64,000 bases of DNA from Pseudomonas fluorescens (GCF_001648775.1 NZ_LVEJ01000019.1:1-64000); one strand, 5' to 3'; positions 50,979 to 60,038 are shown, counted from the first letter of the stretch. Translations and numbers: made by a program. The notes: generated from the letters alone by a model not told the origin.

Positions 50979-51577
50979 ATTTTGTTATAACCTCTGTTTT
51001 GATAGGCTACACATTCTAAATAGCCGGGAAAGTTGCTATCGGTGAGAAAGTCTTTTCTTTCTCGTGCCCATCCGTCATAAGTTCTTATTTGGATGTAGTG
51101 GTTTTCTTCGGTCTTGGCTGTCCATCTATCCTGTCTTTGGATGCTGTTAATCTCGGCGCTTCGACCGTATATCAGTATCCCTCGGGGGGCATACATTGTG
51201 ATCGCGTCCCCGGATTTTCGTCTTAAAGGTTCTAATTGTTGACTTAGTGATTCTCTATTTTTGGAGCACCAAATTAGCCAGTCATTGACTTGTTGCAATG
51301 CTTGATTGAAATCTTGAGTAAATTGATCGTTTTTTGTGAAGATGGATTTGCTCGGGCTTTCTAGCTCGACCAGATAAACAAAGCACCGTCCCGACTGAGG
51401 GTTAACATATGAAAAGTCAGTTACGTAGTCGGTGCCAAGTGGAAATTTTCGTATAACAGCGTTGCCCATGAAGTACCCGCTTCCGCAGATGGCTCCAACA
51501 TTAGACTCGAAAAAATTTTGGCAGTCGCGCTCTTCGGGGTTTGTTTGTAATAGTGCTTCTAGTGTGTTGTTCGTCAT
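50972..51577 (-). CDS. DUF4263/Shedu-like nuclease-domain protein
   Basis: The 201-residue product has a PD-(D/E)XK-like core: D54 (YVTDFSY), then E71-x-E73 in YLVELESPSK with K77, and the following helix NQALQQVNDWLIW (Q95/Q96). This pattern matches the DUF4263 domain of Shedu SduA. Shedu is a single-gene anti-phage system. This protein is shorter than typical SduA (about 380 residues) and has little N-terminal extension. The C-terminal half (RGILIYGRSAEINSIQRQ) also fits the family. Low GC and position in an island support a defence role; function is inferred. Confidence 0.7.
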   Translation of the reverse strand: MTNNTLEALLQTNPEERDCQNFFESNVGAICGSGYFMGNAVIRKFPLGTDYVTDFSYVNPQSGRCFVYLVELESPSKSIFTKNDQFTQDFNQALQQVNDWLIWCSKNRESLSQQLEPLRRKSGDAITMYAPRGILIYGRSAEINSIQRQDRWTAKTEENHYIQIRTYDGWARERKDFLTDSNFPGYLECVAYQNRGYNKIR

Positions 51578-51733
51578 GTTTTATTTTAATGTTTTAGTAT
51601 GTTTGTGATTGTGCTGATTTTTTTGCGTGAAGTAAATTTGGTCTTGTTGTATTCGTTTCACTATGCATCAGTCATAGTGAGTGTAAATAGATACGGTCTC
51701 GGTACGAGCAGATTAATTTTTACCGATCAATCC

Positions 51734-52153
51734 CTAGATTTTTTTAACCAATGCCGCGCAACCGGCCTTGTACGCCTCATGCTGATACTTGTTCAGCGTT
51801 CCCGGCAGCTCAAAGTTGTGTTTCTTGGCCTGGGCATTGATCGTCTGCGGAGACAGCAGCGTCACCTCGCAGCCATCCAGCAACTGAAACACGCCCTCGA
51901 TCTTGAACGTGGTCGGCCCGCCGGCAAATTCGCCCTTCTTGCTGCGCTTCTTGATCGCGATGCGATCAATGGCGTTTTCCCGCACAAAAGATGCTACCTG
52001 CGCGGCGAATATTTTGACGTTGGCCGCCTCGTCGTCATCGTCCAGCGCAATTTTCTTGGTGCTCAGAGCGACATGGCTCAGCACCGAACCGTTGACGGAC
52101 GCCACGGCGATGATCGCTTCACTGCCTTTGATTTCGATTCCGCAGATGTTCAT
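51734..52153 (-). CDS. DUF3010 family protein (RNase H-like fold)
   Basis: The 139-residue product starts MNICGIEIKGSEAIIAVASVNG, as in the DUF3010 family. The beta-strand-rich start and the C-terminal helix NKYQHEAYKAGCAALVKKI resemble the RuvC/RNase H-like fold, with acidic residues at expected places (E7, D37-D39). Biochemical function is unknown. GC content is nearer to the host core than that of its neighbours. It lies between the Shedu-like and DUF4238 genes on the same strand, with gaps of about 155 and 150 bases, so co-transcription is not certain. Confidence 0.8.
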   Translation of the reverse strand: MNICGIEIKGSEAIIAVASVNGSVLSHVALSTKKIALDDDDEAANVKIFAAQVASFVRENAIDRIAIKKRSKKGEFAGGPTTFKIEGVFQLLDGCEVTLLSPQTINAQAKKHNFELPGTLNKYQHEAYKAGCAALVKKI

Positions 52154-52301
52154 GTGTGTACCTTAATTGGCTAAAGCACTGCAGCTTACAACTCTAGAGG
52201 GGTATCGGAAATGGCAAACGCTGCTTCAGTTTTCTCCCTGTGGTCTCGTGCGTTGTGGCGATGCTCTAAAAATGATGGTGCAAAGTTTTTTCGGGCCCCT
52301 C

Positions 52302-53483
52302 CTATCGAGCCGAAAGCTTTCTCAAAAAGTGATAAAGATTTGTGTCGTGCATTACTGGTACTAGCGTAGAGATGTTCCCTGTATTTAAATTTACGTGTTT
52401 TTTTGGAGTGCGCCCTTCTCGTATGTCGCGCTCATCCCAGCGGCTCCTGGATTTAAAAAAAATTTCATTTTCTTTTTGTTGTGATTTTTGAGGCTGTTTT
52501 GCATCAATCATAGCGTTTAATTTTTTGAGGCTTATAAGTCTTGGATCTGGTTGTAAGAAAAAAGAATCCCCGATAGAGGGCCAGAATGTTGTTTTAATGT
52601 TTGCTTCAGGGAAAAGCCAGTTTTTATCTAGCGCCCCGATATATTTTTTAGAATTTGTTTTTAGTATAAAGTTTATTGCGATTACTTCTTCTTCAGAGAC
52701 CTCTCTTCCGAACTGAATAGTGCTGGTGTCAAATACGCTGGTTTCGTAGTACTTCGGCGATGATCTTATTTTTAGGAGGTTCATGCCTGGATTTTTGACT
52801 AATTCAGGACGAGTGATGATCAGGCATCTGTCGATGCAAAGAGGGAATATCGTCTGCGTTCCAACTCTTTCGATGATTGCTTGGCCCGCTATTGTACATT
52901 CATTAGATTTTGGAAATACTTTCCGATTGTAAGTCGTGATAGGCGCGTCAGAGATTATGAATTTTGTTTGGGATTGAGTGCAAGATACTATTTCCCATAT
53001 CCCTTCCGTCCAACTATTCAGGAATAACTCGTATGAAACTCCCATGGCTCCGATTTTGAATTGATGATTCATTGCTTTTGTATTGTCAAAGATCTCAAGC
53101 ATCTTTGGTGTTCTGAAGAGTTGGGCACACATGAATTTCACAAAATCTAAAAAACTTTCCGTTGTGTTTTCTAACGATTCAGGATGTGAGATGCTTGAAA
53201 TGGTTTGCTCTCCCTTTCTGTCTACATCGCCGAAAAATTTCTTTTCTACTATGTCGGTCGAATTCTCTCCAAAATAAAGTGTGTATAAATGCTCCTTCTT
53301 GAATGCTTTTTTTGTTCCGAAGTGTTCGAGTTCCCTTTTTGGGGTTTTTCTTCCGTCTTTTTGTGTATTAAATCCTGGGTTTAAATCTAGATAATGAAGT
53401 TTGGTGTTTTGTGGGTAGTTGATAAATCTCTTCTGCAGCCACTGAGGAACATAGTGATTGTTTTTTGTGAAATTCCCTTTCAT
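52302..53483 (-). CDS. DUF4238 protein
   Basis: The 393-residue product begins KNNHYVPQWLQKRFIN, the hallmark HYVPxxxLxxF motif of DUF4238, and has the second family segment FIISDAPITTYNR in the middle (TSDxP-type). The rest is mixed alpha/beta, with no signal peptide or membrane helix. Members are poorly characterised and often occur in genomic islands. The AT-rich codons differ strongly from the flanking betaine genes. It is the first gene of the three-gene minus-strand island series. A nuclease-like role has been proposed for related families but is not demonstrable here. Confidence 0.8.
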   Translation of the reverse strand: MKGNFTKNNHYVPQWLQKRFINYPQNTKLHYLDLNPGFNTQKDGRKTPKRELEHFGTKKAFKKEHLYTLYFGENSTDIVEKKFFGDVDRKGEQTISSISHPESLENTTESFLDFVKFMCAQLFRTPKMLEIFDNTKAMNHQFKIGAMGVSYELFLNSWTEGIWEIVSCTQSQTKFIISDAPITTYNRKVFPKSNECTIAGQAIIERVGTQTIFPLCIDRCLIITRPELVKNPGMNLLKIRSSPKYYETSVFDTSTIQFGREVSEEEVIAINFILKTNSKKYIGALDKNWLFPEANIKTTFWPSIGDSFFLQPDPRLISLKKLNAMIDAKQPQKSQQKENEIFFKSRSRWDERDIREGRTPKKHVNLNTGNISTLVPVMHDTNLYHFLRKLSAR

Positions 53484-53596
53484 CGATTTCCCGTCAAATA
53501 ATTGTTTGAGTCAAACTGGTGGCAGGACTGGCCAAGCCGACCTCCGCTGGCTGTTGTATAGCTTGTTCGATCAGCATTGAATGGCGTACGGGCGAT

Positions 53597-53998
53597 TTAC
53601 TCTTGGCCTATCGACTCCAAAAACTCCGACCGCTCATCACTCATCCGCGCCACGCAGTCATTCTGCGCAATCGTGAACGCCTTGCTCCCCGCCGTCGCCG
53701 GGAACGCTTCCACCGCGCAATCGGCATCCCGCGTCTTCAGCCACTGCTGCTGAGCCGTCTTCAGCTTGGCAGTGATGTCCGCCAGTTGCGTCGCGTTTTT
53801 GCCGTACGCGGTCTGCATGCGTTCGGTCAGGCTGGCGTAGTTGTCCTTGAGCAGGTCTTCGGCGGTGGTGCGGCTGTAGGTCGAGCATTCCAGGGTCTGG
53901 ACGTCGTTTTCGACGGCGTCGCAGGGGTTGTTGTCGGATTCCTCAGCGGCGTGTACGCCGGTCGCCATCAGTGCCAAAGCCAGGAAGATCGATTTCAT
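53597..53998 (-). CDS. LprI/DUF1311-family periplasmic protein
   Basis: The 133-residue product has a signal peptide (MKSIFLALALMATGVHA) and the LprI-type pattern CDAVENDVQTLECSTYSRTTAEDLLKDNYASL...QWLKTRDADCAVEA...NDCVARMSDER, with four Cys likely in two disulfides. LprI-like proteins include lysozyme inhibitors, though most are of unknown role. I start at 53998, where the signal begins; an in-frame ATG 70 codons upstream would run through the promoter of the dipeptidase-like gene. It is divergent from that gene. Confidence 0.8.
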   Translation of the reverse strand: MKSIFLALALMATGVHAAEESDNNPCDAVENDVQTLECSTYSRTTAEDLLKDNYASLTERMQTAYGKNATQLADITAKLKTAQQQWLKTRDADCAVEAFPATAGSKAFTIAQNDCVARMSDERSEFLESIGQE

Positions 53999-54232
53999 TG
54001 TTGTCGCCGCTCTAATCCAGTGGTGTTTCCAAGATGGGCCAGATTCTGGCTCAAGCTGGCGGGCTTGAACAGGTAGCTGATCGGAGCGTCTGGCGACCCT
54101 TTGTCGCGGATTGACGCTTTCGGCAATTCCCCTGTCGTTTTTGCACCCGGTCGCCCCGGCACCGAGGCATATGCTGGCCCCAAAGCGCCGGCAGACGATT
54201 CGGCGCATGAATTGCCAATAAGGGGACGCCTG

Positions 54233-55210
54233 ATGAGCCCAGCCGAATTACACGCCGACAGCATCGTTATCGACGGTCTGATCATTGCCAAATGGAACCG
54301 CGAGCTGTTTGAAGACATGCGCAAGGGCGGTCTGACGGCAGCCAACTGCACGGTGTCGGTGTGGGAAGGCTTTCAGGCGACCGTGAACAACATCGCTGCC
54401 AGCCAGAAGCTGATCCGCGAAAACAGCGACTTGGTGATGCCGGTGCGCACCACCGCCGACATCCGTCGCGCCAAAGAACAGGGCAAGACCGGCATCCTCT
54501 TCGGCTTCCAGAATGCTCACGCCTTTGAAGACCAGATCGGCTATGTCGAGGTGTTCAAGCAGCTCGGCGTTGGCATCGTGCAGATGTGCTACAACACCCA
54601 GAATCTGGTCGGTACCGGTTGCTACGAACGTGACGGCGGCTTGTCGGGTTTCGGTCGCGAAATCGTTGCCGAGATGAACCGCGTCGGCGTCATGTGCGAC
54701 CTGTCCCACGTCGGTTCCAAGACTTCTGAAGAAGTCATCCTCGAATCGAAAAAACCGGTCTGCTATTCCCACTGCCTGCCGTCGGGTCTCAAAGAGCACC
54801 CGCGCAACAAATCCGATGAAGAACTGAAGTTTATTGCCGACCACGGCGGTTTCGTCGGCGTGACCATGTTCGCGCCGTTCCTCGCCAAGGGCATTGATTC
54901 GACCATCGACGACTACGCCGAAGCGATCGAATACGTGATGAACATCGTCGGCGAAGACGCCATCGGCATCGGCACCGACTTCACCCAGGGTCACGGTCAG
55001 GACTTCTTCGAATACCTGACCCACGACAAGGGCTACGCCCGCCGTCTGACCAGCTTCGGCAAGATCATCAACCCGCTGGGCATCCGCACCGTCGGCGAGT
55101 TCCCGAACCTGACCGAAACCCTGCTCAAGCGCGGCCATCCCGAGCGCGTCGTGCGCAAGATCATGGGCGAGAACTGGGTCAACGTCCTGAAAGACGTCTG
55201 GGGCGAGTAA
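54233..55210 (+). CDS. M19 dipeptidase-like protein of the betaine locus (metal ligands altered)
   Basis: The 325-residue product has the overall fold and motifs of renal-type (M19) dipeptidases, including CDLSH159, YSH180 and GIGTDF with D249. However, the canonical DGHxDL motif is D14-G15-L16-I17-I18, so the first His and Asp ligands are missing. The usual bridging Glu position reads Q93 (FGFQNAHAF). The site therefore seems unable to bind two zinc ions in the normal way. It is followed by the DUF5943, dgcA and dgcB genes, the order known from P. aeruginosa. A betaine-related hydrolase or binding role is possible; peptidase activity is doubtful. Confidence 0.85.
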   Translation: MSPAELHADSIVIDGLIIAKWNRELFEDMRKGGLTAANCTVSVWEGFQATVNNIAASQKLIRENSDLVMPVRTTADIRRAKEQGKTGILFGFQNAHAFEDQIGYVEVFKQLGVGIVQMCYNTQNLVGTGCYERDGGLSGFGREIVAEMNRVGVMCDLSHVGSKTSEEVILESKKPVCYSHCLPSGLKEHPRNKSDEELKFIADHGGFVGVTMFAPFLAKGIDSTIDDYAEAIEYVMNIVGEDAIGIGTDFTQGHGQDFFEYLTHDKGYARRLTSFGKIINPLGIRTVGEFPNLTETLLKRGHPERVVRKIMGENWVNVLKDVWGE

Positions 55211-55236
55211 CGCTGACTCAAGACCGCCGCCGATCT

Positions 55237-55275
55237 GCTCCCTCTCCCTCTGGGAGAGGGCTGGGGTGAGGGCTG
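55237..55275. repeat. Half MITE-like repeat
   Basis: GCTCCCTCTCCCTCTGGGAG followed by AGGGCTGGGGTGAGGGCTG. It is one terminus of the CCCTCTCCC element, between the dipeptidase-like and DUF5943 genes. Confidence 0.6.
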
Positions 55276-55317
55276 CGGCCAACACTGAATCTAAAATTTT
55301 TCTGGAGTTAAGTTTCC

Positions 55318-55848
55318 ATGGCCAAGATCGCCCCGCAATTGCCAATCGAAGTCGACAGCGAGACCGGTGTCTGGACCTCCGACGCCCTGCCAATGCTCTA
55401 CGTACCGCGTCACTTCTTCGTGAATAACCACATGGGCATCGAAGAGGTTTTGGGCGCTGACGCCTACGCAGAAATCCTCTACAAGGCCGGCTACAAGTCC
55501 GCCTGGCACTGGTGCGAAAAAGAAGCCGAATGCCACGGCCTGGAAGGCGTCGCGGTGTTCGAGCACTACATGAAGCGCCTGTCGCAACGCGGCTGGGGCC
55601 TGTTCAAGATTCAGGACATCGACCTCGACAAAGGCACCGCCAGCGTCAAGCTCGAACACTCGGCGTTCGTCTACGTCTACGGCAAGGTCGGGCGCAAGGT
55701 CGATTACATGTTCACCGGTTGGTTTGCCGGGGCCATGGATCAGATCCTTGAGGCGCGCGGCAGCAAGATCCGCACGGTTGCCGAGCAAGTCTACGGTGGC
55801 TCCGAAGAAGGCCACGACGACGGCCTGTTCACCGTCAAGCCGTTGTAA
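55318..55848 (+). CDS. DUF5943-like protein of the dimethylglycine operon
   Basis: The 176-residue product (MAKIAPQLPIEVDSETGVWTSDALPMLYVPRHFFVNNHMGIEE) has no signal peptide. The body (GADAYAEILYKAGYKSAWHWCEKEAECHG; VDYMFTGWFAGAMDQILEARG) resembles 4-vinyl-reductase/V4R-like small-molecule binding domains and a family I place as DUF5943 from memory. It starts 15 bases before dgcA ends its own leader (gap 15 bases), so it is translated with dgcA. A role in binding or delivering a betaine derivative or its cofactor is plausible but unproven. Confidence 0.75.
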   Translation: MAKIAPQLPIEVDSETGVWTSDALPMLYVPRHFFVNNHMGIEEVLGADAYAEILYKAGYKSAWHWCEKEAECHGLEGVAVFEHYMKRLSQRGWGLFKIQDIDLDKGTASVKLEHSAFVYVYGKVGRKVDYMFTGWFAGAMDQILEARGSKIRTVAEQVYGGSEEGHDDGLFTVKPL

Positions 55849-55863
55849 GTCGAGGAACCCGCC

Positions 55864-57924
55864 ATGGCTTTCGAAGCAATGTTTCAGCCGATCCAGATCG
55901 GCAAACTGACCATCCGCAACCGCGTGCTCAGCACCGCGCACGCCGAGGTCTACGCAACGGACGGTGGCATGACCACCGACCGCTACGTCAAGTATTACGA
56001 AGAGAAAGCCAAGGGCGGCATCGGCCTGGCAATCTGCGGCGGCTCCTCCGTGGTCGCTATCGACAGCCCGCAGGAATGGTGGAGCTCGGTGAACCTGTCG
56101 ACCGACCGGATCATTCCGCATTTCCAGAATCTGGCCGACGCCATGCACAAGCATGGCGCCAAGATCATGATTCAGATTACCCACATGGGCCGCCGTTCGC
56201 GTTGGGACGGCTTCAACTGGCCGACCCTGATGTCGCCGTCGGGCATCCGTGAGCCAGTGCACCGCGCCACTTGCAAAACCATTGAACCGGAAGAAATCTG
56301 GCGGGTGATCGGCAACTACGCCCAGGCCGCGCGCCGGGCCAAGGCCGGTGGTCTTGACGGCGTTGAACTGTCGGCGGTGCACCAGCACATGATCGACCAG
56401 TTCTGGAGCCCGCGCGTCAACAAGCGTACCGATGAGTGGGGCGGCACCTTCGAAGGCCGGATGAAGTTCGGTCTGGAAGTGTTGAAAGCCGTGCGCGCCG
56501 AGGTTGGTGACGATTTCTGCGTGGGCATGCGTCTGTGCGGTGACGAGTTCCACCCGGACGGTTTGTCCCACGAAGACATGAAGCAGATCGCCAAGTATTA
56601 CGACGACACCGGCATGCTCGACTTCATCGGCGTCGTCGGCTCGGGTTGTGACACGCACAACACCCTGGCCAACGTGATTCCGAACATGAGTTATCCACCG
56701 GAGCCGTTCCTGCATTTGGCCGCCGGGATCAAGGAAGTGGTCAAGGTGCCGGTGCTGCACGCACAGAACATCAAGGACCCGAACCAGGCCACGCGCATTC
56801 TCGAAGGCGGTTACGTCGACATGGTCGGCATGACCCGCGCGCACATCGCCGACCCGCACTTGATCGCCAAGATCAAGATGGGCCAGATCGACCAGATCAA
56901 ACAGTGCGTGGGCGCCAACTATTGCATCGACCGCCAGTACCAAGGCCTCGACGTGCTGTGCATCCAGAACGCCGCGACGTCCCGTGAGTACATGGGCGTG
57001 CCGCACATCATCGAGAAATCCACCGGGCCGAAACGCAAGGTTGTGATCGTTGGTGCCGGCCCTGCCGGGATGGAAGCGGCGCGTGTTGCTGCCGAGCGTG
57101 GCCACGACGTGACCCTGTTCGAGAAGAAAGAATTCATCGGCGGGCAGATCACCACCGCATCGAAAGCGCCGCAGCGCGACCAGATCGCCGGTATTACTCG
57201 CTGGTTCCAGCTGGAACTGGCGCGGCTGAAAGTCGATCTGCGCCTGGGCACGGCGGCTGATGCCGACACCATCATGGACTTGCGTCCGGACGTGGTGGTG
57301 CTGGCGGTCGGTGGGCATCCGTATCTGGAGCAGAACGAACACTGGGGCGCCGCTGAAGGTTTGGTCGTCAGCAGTTGGGACGTGTTGGATGGCAAGGTCG
57401 CACCGGGCAAGAACGTGCTGGTCTACGACACCATTTGCGAGTTCACCGGGATGTCGGTTGCCGACTTCCTCGCCGACAAGGGCAGCCAGGTCGAGATCGT
57501 CACCGACGACATCAAACCGGGTGTGGCCATCGGTGGTACGTCGTTCCCGACTTACTACCGCAGCATGTACCCGAAAGAAGTGATCATGACCGGCGACATG
57601 ATGCTGGAGAAGGTCTACCGCGAAGGCGACAAACTGGTCGCGGTGCTGGAGAACGAATACACCGGCGCCAAAGAGGAGCGGGTGGTCGATCAGGTGGTGG
57701 TGGAGAACGGCGTGCGTCCGGATGAAGAAATCTACTACGCGCTCAAAGAGGGTTCGCGCAACAAGGGCCAGATCGACGTTGAAGCGTTGTTCGCGATCCA
57801 GCCGCAACCTTCGCTGAGCGAGGCGGGCGACGGCTATTTGCTGTTCCGCATCGGCGACTGCGTGGCGCAGCGCAACACCCACGCCGCGATCTACGACGCG
57901 CTCAGACTGTGTAAAGACTTCTAA
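55864..57924 (+). CDS. dgcA: Dimethylglycine demethylation protein DgcA
   Basis: With DgcB, DgcA demethylates dimethylglycine to sarcosine. The 686-residue product has an N-terminal Old Yellow Enzyme/trimethylamine dehydrogenase-like FMN barrel (about 1-340) and a C-terminal FAD/NAD(P)-binding region (KVVIVGAGPAGMEAARVAAERGHDVTLFEKK). In the TMADH-type iron-sulfur motif (C-x2-C-x2-C-x12-C) the positions here are C348, A351, C354 and C367, so one Cys is Ala. The His/Tyr active-site segment LSAVHQHMIDQFWSPRVNKRTDEWGG is present. It lies 15 bases after the DUF5943 gene. Confidence 0.93.
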   Translation: MAFEAMFQPIQIGKLTIRNRVLSTAHAEVYATDGGMTTDRYVKYYEEKAKGGIGLAICGGSSVVAIDSPQEWWSSVNLSTDRIIPHFQNLADAMHKHGAKIMIQITHMGRRSRWDGFNWPTLMSPSGIREPVHRATCKTIEPEEIWRVIGNYAQAARRAKAGGLDGVELSAVHQHMIDQFWSPRVNKRTDEWGGTFEGRMKFGLEVLKAVRAEVGDDFCVGMRLCGDEFHPDGLSHEDMKQIAKYYDDTGMLDFIGVVGSGCDTHNTLANVIPNMSYPPEPFLHLAAGIKEVVKVPVLHAQNIKDPNQATRILEGGYVDMVGMTRAHIADPHLIAKIKMGQIDQIKQCVGANYCIDRQYQGLDVLCIQNAATSREYMGVPHIIEKSTGPKRKVVIVGAGPAGMEAARVAAERGHDVTLFEKKEFIGGQITTASKAPQRDQIAGITRWFQLELARLKVDLRLGTAADADTIMDLRPDVVVLAVGGHPYLEQNEHWGAAEGLVVSSWDVLDGKVAPGKNVLVYDTICEFTGMSVADFLADKGSQVEIVTDDIKPGVAIGGTSFPTYYRSMYPKEVIMTGDMMLEKVYREGDKLVAVLENEYTGAKEERVVDQVVVENGVRPDEEIYYALKEGSRNKGQIDVEALFAIQPQPSLSEAGDGYLLFRIGDCVAQRNTHAAIYDALRLCKDF

Positions 57925-57941
57925 AGGCTTGCACACAACCC

Positions 57942-58031
57942 TGTGGGAGCGAGCTTGCTCGCGAAAGCGGTGGATCAGTCGACATCGATGTTGAATGTCA
58001 GTCCGCCTTCGCGAGCAAGCTCGCTCCCACA
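57942..58031. repeat. REPIN (T-type arms)
   Basis: Divergent pair with spacer AGCGGTGGATCAGTCGACAT.., in the dgcA-dgcB gap of about 165 bases. Confidence 0.9.
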
Positions 58032-58088
58032 GTGACCGAGTAAGGCAACTCGACCTGCAAGACCCTGCGGTCTTTGGGAGCTTCACCT

Positions 58089-60038
58089 ATGTTGAACACC
58101 CTTCTTCCAATCCTGTTGTTCGCAGCTATCGGCCTTGGTGTCCTTGGCGCGTTGCGGCGGGTAGCGATGTGGCGCCGGGGCCGGGCCTCGAAGGTCGATC
58201 TGATCGGCGGCCTGTTCGCCATGCCCAAGCGCTACATGGTCGATTTGCACCATGTCGTGGCGCGGGACAAATACATCGCCAACACCCACGTCGCCACGGC
58301 GGGCGGGGCGGTGGCGTCGATTGTGCTGGCGTTGCTGGTGCACGGTTTCGGCCTGCACAACCGCATCCTTGGTTACGCCTTGCTGTTGATGACGGCGGTG
58401 ATGTTCGTCGGTGCGCTCTTCGTTTATCTGCGTCGGCGCAACCCGCCGGCGCGGTTGTCGAAAGGCCCGTGGATGCGCCTGCCGAAAAGCTTGCTGGCAT
58501 TCTCGGCGTCGTTCTTTCTGCTGACGTTGCCGGTGGCCGGGATTCTCCCGGAGAACTTTGGTGGCTGGGTGCTCGCGGCCATTTTGGCGATCGGCGTGCT
58601 GTGGGGCGTGTCGGAACTGTTCTTCGGCATGACCTGGGGCGGGCCAATGAAACACGCCTTTGCCGGAGCCTTGCACCTGGCTTGGCACCGTCGCGCTGAA
58701 CGTTTTGGCGGAGGTCGTTCCACCGGTTTGAAGCCGCTGGACCTGAATGATCCGAGCGCGCCACTGGGCGTGGAAAAACCCAAGGATTTCACCTGGAACC
58801 AGTTGCTCGGTTTCGACGCCTGCGTGCAGTGCGGCAAGTGCGAAGCGGCGTGCCCGGCCTTCGCTGCCGGCCAGCCGCTTAACCCGAAAAAGCTGATTCA
58901 GGACATGGTCGTCGGCCTCGCTGGCGGCACCGATGCCAAGTTCGCAGGCAGCCCGTATCCCGGCAAACCAGTGGGCGAACACAGCGGCAATCCGCATCAA
59001 CCCATCGTCAACGGCTTGGTCGACGCCGAAACCCTGTGGTCGTGCACCACCTGCCGCGCCTGCGTTGAGGAATGCCCGATGATGATTGAGCACGTCGACG
59101 CCATCGTCGACATGCGCCGTCACCTGACCCTGGAAAAAGGCGCGACGCCGAACAAGGGCGCCGAAGTCCTCGAAAACCTGATCGCCACCGACAACCCGGG
59201 CGGTTTTGCCCCGGGCGGGCGAATGAACTGGGCGGCGGATTTGAACCTCAATCTGCTCAGCGAAAAGAAATCCACCGACGTGCTGTTCTGGGTTGGCGAC
59301 GGTGCCTTCGACATGCGTAACCAGCGCACTTTGCGCGCGTTCGTCAAAGTGCTGAAAGCGGCAAAAATCGACTTTGCCGTGCTCGGTCTCGAAGAACGTG
59401 ACAGTGGCGACGTGGCCCGCCGTCTCGGTGACGAAGCGACCTTCCAGTTGCTCGCTAAACGCAACATCCAGACCCTGGCCAAATACAGCTTCAACCGCAT
59501 CGTCACCTGCGATCCGCACAGTTTCCATGTGCTGAAAAACGAGTACGGCGCGTTCGAAGGCAACTACCTGGTGCAACACCACAGCACTTACATGGCGGAA
59601 ATCATTCAGGCCGGTGCACTCAATCTCGGTCAGCACAAAGGCAACAGCGTGACCTATCACGATCCGTGCTACCTCGGCCGCTACAACGGTGAGTACGAAG
59701 CGCCGCGTGAAGTGCTGCGTGCGCTCGGCATTGAAGTCAAAGAGATGCAACGTTCCGGCTTCCGTTCGCGCTGCTGCGGCGGTGGCGGCGGGGCGCCGAT
59801 CACTGATATTCCGGGCAAACAGCGGATTCCCGACATGCGCATGGAAGACATCCGCGAAACCGGTGCCGAGCTGGTGGCCGTGGGTTGTCCACAGTGCACG
59901 GCGATGCTCGAAGGCGTGGTCGAACCGCGGCCGCTGATCAAGGACATCGCCGAACTGGTCGCCGACGCGCTGCTCGAAGACGCTGCGCCAAGCAAGCCTG
60001 CCACCCCGGCCAAACGTGAACCTGCGGAGGCCCACTGA
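58089..60038 (+). CDS. dgcB: Dimethylglycine demethylation protein DgcB (Fe-S, membrane)
   Basis: DgcB is the electron-transfer partner of DgcA. The 649-residue product has about five N-terminal membrane helices (residues about 3-180), two [4Fe-4S] motifs (CVQCGKCEAACP near 250 and CTTCRACVEECP near 320), and C-terminal CCG-type domains (YHDPCYLGRYNGEYEAPR; RCCGGGGGAP; GCPQCTAMLEG). I start at ATG 58089, with GGGAG nine bases before it. Its stop overlaps the ETF alpha start by one base (TGATG), so dgcB-etfA-etfB form one translational unit. Confidence 0.92.
   Translation: MLNTLLPILLFAAIGLGVLGALRRVAMWRRGRASKVDLIGGLFAMPKRYMVDLHHVVARDKYIANTHVATAGGAVASIVLALLVHGFGLHNRILGYALLLMTAVMFVGALFVYLRRRNPPARLSKGPWMRLPKSLLAFSASFFLLTLPVAGILPENFGGWVLAAILAIGVLWGVSELFFGMTWGGPMKHAFAGALHLAWHRRAERFGGGRSTGLKPLDLNDPSAPLGVEKPKDFTWNQLLGFDACVQCGKCEAACPAFAAGQPLNPKKLIQDMVVGLAGGTDAKFAGSPYPGKPVGEHSGNPHQPIVNGLVDAETLWSCTTCRACVEECPMMIEHVDAIVDMRRHLTLEKGATPNKGAEVLENLIATDNPGGFAPGGRMNWAADLNLNLLSEKKSTDVLFWVGDGAFDMRNQRTLRAFVKVLKAAKIDFAVLGLEERDSGDVARRLGDEATFQLLAKRNIQTLAKYSFNRIVTCDPHSFHVLKNEYGAFEGNYLVQHHSTYMAEIIQAGALNLGQHKGNSVTYHDPCYLGRYNGEYEAPREVLRALGIEVKEMQRSGFRSRCCGGGGGAPITDIPGKQRIPDMRMEDIRETGAELVAVGCPQCTAMLEGVVEPRPLIKDIAELVADALLEDAAPSKPATPAKREPAEAH

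Noticed and set aside
52211..52369. Plus-strand open frame of 52 codons overlapping the end of the DUF4238 gene
   Set aside because: Weak ribosome site, no family pattern, and largely antisense to the well-supported DUF4238 C-terminus.
50930..53520. Prophage or integrative element
   Set aside because: No integrase, transposase, tRNA or clear direct repeats at the island edges were seen.
55291..58086. 931-codon minus-strand open frame opposite dgcA
   Set aside because: Same shadow effect; it spans the intergenic region and antisense to two good genes, with no domain signature.
58083..60035. 650-codon minus-strand open frame opposite dgcB
   Set aside because: Antisense shadow of an iron-sulfur protein gene with all motifs intact on the plus strand.
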